This document shows positions 32,341 to 36,908 of a stretch of DNA of 36,908 bases, piece after piece. The stretch covers positions 1 through 36,908 of the forward strand of contig JBQNAL010000017.1 in NCBI GenBank assembly GCA_052170475.1. Direction: 5' to 3'. The first letter of the stretch is position 1, and the number at the start of each line of letters is the position of its first letter. The stretch is from CAJPQU01 sp052170475 (GTDB taxonomy: Bacteria; Bacillota; Negativicutes; Selenomonadales; Selenomonadaceae). The position numbers and the translations under genes are program-made. Under the pieces are notes generated by a model. The model saw nothing but the letters and a program-made list of their open reading frames with translations, did not search any database and had not been told where the DNA came from.

Positions 32341-32723
32341 ATGCGCATTCGATCAAAGTTTTCCCCATTTCTTCCCCTGTGCCTGACCTTCCTCTGCCTC
32401 ACGCGCTTAGCGCTGCCCATGCGGGGGAGACCGCCGGAAAACCCGTGTCCTCTTGGACAGCGACATGAGCGAAATGTTTGACGACGGCATCGCCATGCTC
32501 ATGCTCTTGCAGTCCCCCCAGATCGAACTCATGGGCATCACCATCGTCACCGGCAATACCCGGACAGAGGCCGGCACCGCAAACGCGATCCGACAGCTTG
32601 AAGGCTTGGAGCGAAGCGACATCCCCGTCGTTATCGGCACGCCCCCCGCACGCATCAAGGCAAGATTCGCCAAAATCAGAACGCGTCCTCGACATGATAC
32701 GCCACGTATTTGACGACATCTGA
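32341..32723 (+). pseudogene. Decayed, internally deleted nucleoside hydrolase
   Basis: A good ribosome site (AAAAGGAG) and ATG at 32341 start a signal-peptide-like sequence (MRIRSKFSPFLPLCLTFLCL), but the frame is soon lost. The mature N-terminus (ALSAAHAGETAGK) continues in a second frame, and the nucleoside hydrolase active-site region LDSDMSEMFDDGIAML with GITIVTGNT in a third, from about 32444. After about 80 residues the homology stops. A plausible C-terminus (RVLDMIRHVFDDI) follows at 32685-32723 in the second frame. Intact family members are about 300 residues or more, so roughly two thirds is missing. At least two frameshifts and an internal deletion make expression of an active enzyme implausible. 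Confidence 0.8.
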
Positions 32724-32744
32724 CGCTGCTCCACCCCCCATCAT

Positions 32745-32796
32745 AAAAAATGCCCCGGGAAACGGTGCGACAAGCGCCGCTTCTCGGGGCATTTTT
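32745..32796. terminator. Bidirectional terminator between convergent units
   Basis: TGCCCCG (32751-32757) and CGGGGCA (32785-32791) form the stem, with A-run and T-run on either side. On the minus strand it begins right at the stop codon of the Cys-rich gene. Confidence 0.9.
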
Positions 32797-32969
32797 CACA
32801 TGGGACATCGACCTTCTTCCGCCTGTTCCGCCTGCTGCAAATCATAATACAGCCCACGCAGCGCCCGCATGGCCACGGCGATAGGGCAGTCCGGCGAACA
32901 TACCTCACAGTGACCGCAAGTCTCTTCCACTGCGTCGATGGCACGCTTCACCTTCTCCGACTGCAACAT
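32796..32969 (-). CDS. 57-residue cysteine-rich protein
   Basis: A small protein starting MLQSEKVKRAIDAVEETCGH after GAGAGGTGA. It contains a CGHCEVCSPDC cluster (Cys18, Cys21, Cys24, Cys28) followed by Pro, a spacing suited to a metal or Fe-S centre, then a helical stretch (PIAVAMRALRGLYYDLQQAE) and one more Cys near the C-terminus. No family is recognised. It has good coding form for its size: a ribosome site, a stop at a strong terminator, and codons that make a coherent amphipathic protein. It is transcribed in the same direction as the ahpC-reductase pair upstream, beyond that pair's terminator. Confidence 0.65.
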   Translation of the reverse strand: MLQSEKVKRAIDAVEETCGHCEVCSPDCPIAVAMRALRGLYYDLQQAEQAEEGRCPM

Positions 32970-33042
32970 GCACTCACCTCTCCTCGTAGATCTTTCGACT
33001 TTTTTTCATCATAACAAAGCCATGGGAAAAAGTAAAGGCACG

Positions 33043-33078
33043 AAAAAGACCCCCGCAGCCAAGCACGGGAGCCTTTTT
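33043..33078 (-). terminator. Terminator of the ahpC-reductase transcript
   Basis: The sequence AAAAAGACCCCCG / CGGGAGCCTTTTT forms a stem with one mismatch and one wobble pair around a 10-base loop. On the minus strand it ends with CTTTTTC, about 85 bases after the reductase stop. Confidence 0.75.
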
Positions 33079-33162
33079 GATACCGTATTCGATACAACTT
33101 CGAGCCGATCAAACCTCGCCGATGCACGCCGCCGCACAAAAGAACGAAAGTGATTCGCTTCC

Positions 33163-34812
33163 TTATTCCTCCAAAATGTCGAGGAGCTGATCGACGTTCT
33201 TCTTACCGAAATGCAGTGCGCCATCGTTCAGGACAAAGCACGGCACGCTCATCACGTTGTATTTCTCCCGCAGCGCAGGGAAATGGTTCAGGTCATATAT
33301 ATCCGTCGTTACCCGTGGATTCAAGCTGGCCACGCGCTGCGCGCTGGTGACAAGCTCCGGGCACATCGTACAGGTGAGGCTCACCAAAATCGTGATATGG
33401 AGATCCTTCTCGATCTTCGCGATGCGCGCGCGCGCCGACTCCGCCAAGGGCTGCCCCGGCCCGGCAGCATTGTAAAGCCCCAAGACAAAGCTGGTGAATT
33501 CATGACCGCCCGGCACACCGTGAAACGCGAGGCCGGTAGGACTGCCATCGCTCCGGCAGACCCTGACGCAGGGGGTCTCTTCCGTCTCCGATGCCGCCGC
33601 TTCCTCCACCGTCAACTTATCCGTCAGCGAGGCCAACTTTGTCATGTAGTCCCGAAGTTCAGCGGATACCGGCCGATCATCCAAGAAAAGCCGCAGGGTG
33701 AGGGGCTGCGCCATGCGGGAAAACACCGTCTCAAGCTGTGCTAAAACATCCGCCGGAAAAGGACCGTCCCCTTCCGTCTGCACGGTCACACCGGGCGCAT
33801 TTTCCTTTACAAGGTGAGGAATCCCTCGGCGTTCCTGAAACACCGGCCGTTCCCCTGTCTTCGTCCGCATCTTTTCCGCGTAGCGCTCGAGACCCGTCGC
33901 CGCCACCGCTCCGTCGCTGACCGCCGTCACGACCTGCCGCAGCTCCTTCACGCACACGTCCCCTGCGGCGTAAATCCCCGGCACATTCGTACGCTGCTCC
34001 CGATCCGTAACGACATACCCACGCGGATCAATTTCAGCAATGCCCCGAAGCAGCGCCGCCTCCGGCTCATAACCGGCAAATACAAAGACCCCGATGGTAT
34101 CGCCGTCCGCTGGTGCATAGGTCGTCCTTTCGCCCGTCTTGGTATCCCGCCAGGTGATGCGCCGAGGCAGACTGTCGCCTTCCACCGCCTCTACCACCGC
34201 ACGAGGGCGTACGGTGATCTTTTCATGCTCCTTCGCTTCCCGCGCCGTTGAGGCGGCGCAGGAAAAATCATCCCCCCGCATGAGGATCGTCACCCGCTTG
34301 GCATACTTCGTCAGGAAAACACTCTCCTCCGCAGCGGCAAAGCCGCCGCCGATGACGAAGATCTCCTTGCCCGTGAAAAACTCCCCATCGCAGGTCGCGC
34401 AGTAGGCGACCCCGTGCCCGCGAAATTCTTGCTCTCCCTGAAAGCCAAGCGTGCGCGGCTTCGCCCCCGTCGCCAAGAGGATGCCAAAGGTGCGAAATGT
34501 CCCTTGGCTCGTCACAACTTCACGAATGTCCCCCGACACGTGAAGTTCCTTCACTTCGGCCATCTTGAACTCCGCGCCGAAATCTTCCGCTTGCTTTCGC
34601 ATCCGTGCCGTCAGCTCCGTGCCGCTCACCAGCGCACTGCCTGGATAATTTACCACCTCGGCGGTAATCGTGATCTGTCCGCCAAAAGTCTCTTTCTCTA
34701 AAATCAGGACGCGACAGCAGGCGCGAGCTAGATAAATACCGGCGGCCAGCCCTGCCGGGCCGCCGCCGATAACGATCGCGTCATAAAGATCCTGATTTTC
34801 TCTCCCCGGCAC
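33163..34812 (-). CDS. AhpF-like NADH:peroxiredoxin reductase with permuted domains
   Basis: A 549-residue flavoprotein with two parts. Residues about 10-315 are a thioredoxin-reductase module: GGGPAG, the redox site CATC (Cys138, Cys141) and YAAGDV. Residues about 330-549 resemble the N-terminal domain of AhpF, two tandem thioredoxin folds, the second with the redox site CTMC (Cys481, Cys484) and a cis-proline VPCF. In classical AhpF this domain comes first, so the order is swapped. Electrons would go from NAD(P)H through FAD and the two disulfides to AhpC, encoded just upstream. The start is taken as GTG 34812, one base after the ahpC stop. A TTG at 34836 inside ahpC is the alternative. Confidence 0.88.
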   Translation of the reverse strand: MPGRENQDLYDAIVIGGGPAGLAAGIYLARACCRVLILEKETFGGQITITAEVVNYPGSALVSGTELTARMRKQAEDFGAEFKMAEVKELHVSGDIREVVTSQGTFRTFGILLATGAKPRTLGFQGEQEFRGHGVAYCATCDGEFFTGKEIFVIGGGFAAAEESVFLTKYAKRVTILMRGDDFSCAASTAREAKEHEKITVRPRAVVEAVEGDSLPRRITWRDTKTGERTTYAPADGDTIGVFVFAGYEPEAALLRGIAEIDPRGYVVTDREQRTNVPGIYAAGDVCVKELRQVVTAVSDGAVAATGLERYAEKMRTKTGERPVFQERRGIPHLVKENAPGVTVQTEGDGPFPADVLAQLETVFSRMAQPLTLRLFLDDRPVSAELRDYMTKLASLTDKLTVEEAAASETEETPCVRVCRSDGSPTGLAFHGVPGGHEFTSFVLGLYNAAGPGQPLAESARARIAKIEKDLHITILVSLTCTMCPELVTSAQRVASLNPRVTTDIYDLNHFPALREKYNVMSVPCFVLNDGALHFGKKNVDQLLDILEE

Positions 34813-34813
34813 C

Positions 34814-35377
34814 TCAGAGCGCCCCGACGAGGTCAAGGCTCGGTTTCAGCGTCTCCGCTCCCGGCTTCCACTTCGCCGGGCAAACCTCATCGCCATGTTC
34901 CGCCACAAACTTGCATGCCTGCAGTTTCCGCAGCAATTCCTCGGCATTACGCCCTACATTGCCCGCATTGACCTCATACGCCTTGATCTTTCCCTGGGGA
35001 TCCACGATGAACGTTCCACGCTCGGCAATCCCGGCCTCCTCGATGAGAACCTCAAAATGCTTCGCTAAGACCTGCGTAGGATCGGCCAACATGGGATACG
35101 TAATCTTGCTGATGCGATCCGAATGATCGTGCCACGCCTTGTGGACGAAGTGCGTATCGCAGGAAACGGAATACACCTCGCATCCCGCCTTTTTGAACTC
35201 CTCATACGTATTCTGCAAATCCTCTAATTCCGTCGGGCAAACAAACGTGAAATCTGCCGGATAGAAGAAAAAAATGCTCCACTTGCCAAGCACATCCGCT
35301 TTCGTCACCGTGCGAAAGTCATTATTCTGGTACGCCTGCACGGAAAAATCGCCAATCTCCTTATCGATCATCGACAT
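34814..35377 (-). CDS. ahpC: Alkyl hydroperoxide reductase peroxiredoxin AhpC
   Basis: A 187-residue typical 2-Cys peroxiredoxin that reduces H2O2 and organic peroxides in the cytosol. The peroxidatic Cys47 lies in FTFVCPTE and the resolving Cys166 in DEVCPAKW, in line with the AhpC/Prx1 group. Three consecutive ATG codons begin the frame. The third (35377) is 8 bases after AAAGGAG and is the best placed. It is translationally coupled to the reductase gene downstream. A strong promoter precedes it, but no PerR box of the usual kind is visible. Confidence 0.96.
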   Translation of the reverse strand: MSMIDKEIGDFSVQAYQNNDFRTVTKADVLGKWSIFFFYPADFTFVCPTELEDLQNTYEEFKKAGCEVYSVSCDTHFVHKAWHDHSDRISKITYPMLADPTQVLAKHFEVLIEEAGIAERGTFIVDPQGKIKAYEVNAGNVGRNAEELLRKLQACKFVAEHGDEVCPAKWKPGAETLKPSLDLVGAL

Positions 35378-35424
35378 CATCATCTCTCCTTTTTCCTATG
35401 TGATTAAGGTGAACCGTCTTCATT

Positions 35425-35453
35425 ATGTTATCCGTTCCGTCCCCTTTTGTCAA
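35425..35453 (-). promoter_or_regulatory. Promoter of ahpC
   Basis: On the minus strand a consensus TTGACA (35448-35453) and TAACAT (35425-35430) are separated by 17 bases. The leader is about 40 bases. Confidence 0.75.
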
Positions 35454-35487
35454 GGCATATCAAAAGAAATATCGGCTCTTCGGGAAA

Positions 35488-35512
35488 TAAAAAAAGCCGG
35501 AAAACTCCGGCT
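35488..35512 (-). terminator. Terminator of the rRNA-tRNA transcript
   Basis: On the minus strand AGCCGG-AGTTTT-CCGGCT is followed by TTTTTT, 10 bases after the last tRNA. Confidence 0.88.
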
Positions 35513-35521
35513 GAAATTTCA

Positions 35522-35607
35522 TGGTGCGGTCGATGGGACTTGAACCCATACGTCTTGTGAACACTACCCCCTCAAAGTAGCGCGTCTGCCAGTTCCGCCA
35601 CGACCGC
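35522..35607 (-). tRNA. tRNA-Leu (GAG)
   Basis: An 86-base gene with a long variable arm, acceptor GCGGTCG/CGACCGC, T-loop GGTTCAAGTCC and encoded CCA. The anticodon loop TTGAGGG gives anticodon GAG. Last gene of the tRNA array. Confidence 0.95.
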
Positions 35608-35628
35608 ATAAGCAATATGAAATTATAA

Positions 35629-35714
35629 TGGTGCGGCTGAGTGGACTCGAACCACCATGATGTTGCCATCACTAGCTCCTGAAGCTAGCGCGTCTGCCAT
35701 TTCGCCACAGCCGC
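35629..35714 (-). tRNA. tRNA-Leu (CAG)
   Basis: Class II tRNA with acceptor GCGGCTG/CAGCCGC, long variable arm, T-loop GGTTCGAGTCC and encoded CCA. The anticodon loop TTCAGGA gives CAG. Confidence 0.95.
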
Positions 35715-35766
35715 CTGTACCCTTTTCTCGGAAACGCTCGTCGCGATTCCGGTGCTCTCTCAAACA

Positions 35767-35855
35767 TGGTGCCGAGGACCGGAATCGAACCGGTACGATT
35801 GTCGCCAATCCCGGGATTTTAAGTCCCGTGCGTCTGCCAGTTTCGCCACCCCGGC
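35767..35855 (-). tRNA. tRNA-Leu (TAA)
   Basis: Class II tRNA with acceptor GCCGGGG/CCTCGGC (one G-U pair), long variable arm, T-loop GGTTCGATTCC and encoded CCA. The anticodon loop CTTAAAA gives TAA. Confidence 0.95.
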
Positions 35856-35862
35856 AAAATAA

Positions 35863-35936
35863 TGGAGCGGGTGATGGGAATCGAACCCACGTAGCCAGCT
35901 TGGAAGGCTGGAACTCTACCATTGAGTTACACCCGC
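35863..35936 (-). tRNA. tRNA-Gly (TCC)
   Basis: A 74-base cloverleaf with acceptor GCGGGTG/CACCCGC, anticodon stem CCAGC/GCTGG and loop CTTCCAA giving TCC, and encoded CCA. Confidence 0.95.
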
Positions 35937-35947
35937 AGGAAATGCTT

Positions 35948-36023
35948 TGGAGCTGGCGAGAAGAATCGAACTCCCAACCTGCTGATTACAAATCAGCTGC
36001 TCTGCCGATTGAGCTACGCCAGC
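35948..36023 (-). tRNA. tRNA-Thr (TGT)
   Basis: Acceptor GCTGGCG/CGCCAGC, anticodon stem CTGAT/ATCAG with loop TTGTAAT-type giving TGT, T-loop GTTCGATTC, encoded CCA. Confidence 0.95.
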
Positions 36024-36090
36024 TTGCTGCGTGGCGCAATCGTCCACACCCACCCCACAAAGGGGTCGCTACGCTAACTCGAAAATGGTA

Positions 36091-36166
36091 TGGTGCCTCA
36101 GAGTGGAATCGAACCACTGACACAAGGATTTTCAGTCCTTTGCTCTACCGACTGAGCTACCGAGGC
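36091..36166 (-). tRNA. tRNA-Phe (GAA)
   Basis: Acceptor GCCTCGG/CTGAGGC, anticodon stem AAGGA/TCCTT with loop CTGAAAA giving GAA, T-loop GGTTCGATTCC, encoded CCA. Confidence 0.95.
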
Positions 36167-36203
36167 ATCTATGACATCCGCGATGGGCGGAAATCAGCAA
36201 AAA

Positions 36204-36281
36204 TGGCGACCCGAATGGGACTTGAACCCACGATCTCCGCCGTGACAGGGCGGCATTCTAAACCAACTGAACTATCGGGCC
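36204..36281 (-). tRNA. tRNA-Asp (GTC)
   Basis: Acceptor GGCCCGA/TCGGGTC, anticodon stem CCGCC/GGCGG with loop CTGTCAC giving GTC, discriminator G, encoded CCA. Confidence 0.95.
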
Positions 36282-36316
36282 ATATCGTATACCGCAAAGC
36301 GGTAAGCCACACCGAA

Positions 36317-36392
36317 TGGTGGGCGATAACAGGTTCGAACTGCTGACATCCTGCTTGTAAGGCAGGCGCTCTCCCAGCTGAGCTAATCGCCC
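36317..36392 (-). tRNA. tRNA-Val (TAC)
   Basis: Acceptor GGGCGAT/ATCGCCC fixes the 5' end at 36392. Anticodon stem CCTGC/GCAGG with loop CTTACAA gives TAC. CCA is encoded. Confidence 0.95.
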
Positions 36393-36429
36393 CGATAAAA
36401 GCACACCCAAAAGGGTGATAAAAACAAAA

Positions 36430-36505
36430 TGGTGACCCACCGGGGAATCGAACCCCGAACCTACTGATTAAGAGTCAGTTGCTCTACCAATTGAGCTAGT
36501 GAGTC
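36430..36505 (-). tRNA. tRNA-Lys (CTT)
   Basis: Acceptor GACTCAC/GTGGGTC, anticodon stem ACTGA/TCAGT with loop CTCTTAA giving CTT, encoded CCA. Confidence 0.95.
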
Positions 36506-36537
36506 ATCTATGGCTACTGCTCCGTCCTCCACCGAAG

Positions 36538-36613
36538 TGGTGGCTCACCCGGGATTTGAACCCGGGACACCCTGATTAAAAGTCAGGTGCTCTGCCAACT
36601 GAGCTAGTGAACC
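36538..36613 (-). tRNA. tRNA-Lys (TTT)
   Basis: Acceptor GGTTCAC/GTGAGCC, anticodon stem CCTGA/TCAGG with loop CTTTTAA giving TTT, encoded CCA. Confidence 0.95.
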
Positions 36614-36616
36614 GTC

Positions 36617-36693
36617 TGGCTGGGGTAGTTGGACTCGAACCAACGAGTGCGGGAGTCAAAGTCCCGTGCCTTGACCAACTTGGCTATACCCCA
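36617..36693 (-). tRNA. tRNA-Gln (TTG)
   Basis: Acceptor TGGGGTA/TACCCCA, anticodon stem CGGGA/TCCCG with loop CTTTGAC giving TTG, encoded CCA. Confidence 0.95.
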
Positions 36694-36714
36694 AGTTCCC
36701 CCAGAAAATAAGCA

Positions 36715-36790
36715 TGGCTCCTTGAGTAGGACTCGAACCTACGACCGATCGGTTAACAGCCGATTGCTCTACCGACTGAGCTATCAAGGA
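36715..36790 (-). tRNA. tRNA-Asn (GTT)
   Basis: Acceptor TCCTTGA/TCAAGGA, anticodon stem ATCGG/CCGAT with loop CTGTTAA giving GTT, encoded CCA. It is the first tRNA after the 5S rRNA gene. Confidence 0.95.
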
Positions 36791-36861
36791 GTAAAGCGAA
36801 CCGCACCGCCCCAAAGCTTCGCCTTAGCGGCTCACTTTGTGGGAAGTACCTTCGCAGTAAT

Positions 36862-36908
36862 CGGCAACTACCTACTCTCCCAGGCCGTCTCCAGCCAAGT
36901 ACCATCGG
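36862..36908 (-). rRNA. 5S ribosomal RNA, 3' part only
   Basis: The minus strand reads CCGATGGTACTTGGCTGGAG from the window edge, continuing ACGGCCTGGGAGAGTAGGTA, the conserved 3' half of bacterial 5S rRNA. About 47 of roughly 117 bases are inside the window; the 5' part lies beyond it. The exact 3' end is approximate. The gene order indicates that an rRNA operon ends here, with the tRNA array transcribed from the same unit. Confidence 0.88.

Noticed and set aside
33022..33153. A 43-residue plus-strand frame starting MGKSKGTKKTPAAKHGS.
   Set aside because: There is no ribosome site and the frame runs through the terminator hairpin of the opposing transcript. It reads like a plausible basic peptide, so it is doubtful rather than impossible.
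35378..35460. PerR box in front of ahpC.
   Set aside because: No TTATAAT-N-ATTATAA-like palindrome is present near the promoter. The short ATAACATAATG stretch is not symmetric enough.
35657..36346. A 229-codon plus-strand open frame across the tRNA array.
   Set aside because: It overlaps seven clear tRNA genes on the other strand and has no coding signal.
1..36908. CRISPR array, prophage, insertion sequence or toxin-antitoxin pair.
   Set aside because: No regularly spaced repeats, no transposase, integrase or phage structural genes and no toxin-like pairs were seen on either strand.

Overview
The window reads as chromosomal DNA from an anaerobic, fairly GC-rich member of the Bacillota, most plausibly the Negativicutes. 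The case rests on strong AGGAGG-type ribosome binding sites, sigma-A-like promoters, intrinsic terminators, an [FeFe]-hydrogenase maturase (HydG), an iron-sulfur L-serine dehydratase in two subunits, a DUF1858 redox-disulfide protein, a DUF4127 protein and a P-loop/Asp23 fusion. The class assignment is inference. No phage, insertion sequence or CRISPR array was seen, so this is a core/metabolic segment rather than a mobile island.

Layout. 1-540: rpsT (S20) with a structured leader and a UUG start. 570-6174: a signalling block made of a GHKL (AgrC-class) sensor kinase, two small exported or membrane proteins, a clostripain-family lipoprotein protease with a repeated C-terminal tail, and a LytTR (AgrA-class) response regulator. 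6308-10243 (minus): hydG, a MATE exporter with a palindromic operator, and a membrane-anchored alpha/beta hydrolase. 10384-14478 (minus): clpB with an unusual repeat-bearing promoter, cheX, and a receiver-CheX fusion. 14613-16019 (minus): an FAD-dependent dehydrogenase. 16164-17642: the proline symporter putP. 17704-18581 (minus): a DUF1858 protein and a secreted protein of unknown function.

18779-21919: an operon of a polyprenyl-phosphate-type glycosyltransferase, a YitT protein and a CdaR-type regulator. 22135-25479: an operon of an MBL-fold hydrolase, a GntP permease and glycerate kinase, preceded by a repeat-rich promoter that is the natural candidate target of CdaR. 25530-26771 (minus): dtd and an unknown Ala/Glu-rich protein. 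27009-28694: the DUF4127 protein. 28756-32145 (minus): sdaAB-sdaAA, the P-loop/Asp23 fusion and a PHP phosphoesterase. 32341-32723: a decayed nucleoside hydrolase. 32796-32969 (minus): a 57-residue cysteine-rich protein. 33163-35377 (minus): ahpC followed by an AhpF-like reductase with its domains in the reverse of the usual order. 35488-36908 (minus): the 3' end of a 5S rRNA gene followed by twelve tRNA genes and a terminator.

The most interesting parts are the kinase/protease/regulator block with its repeated tail, the permuted AhpF beside AhpC, the non-canonical operator of clpB, the CheX pair with one copy fused to a receiver, and the glycerate regulon containing an unexplained MBL-fold enzyme. 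All functional statements rest on reading motifs in the sequence. No database search was run.
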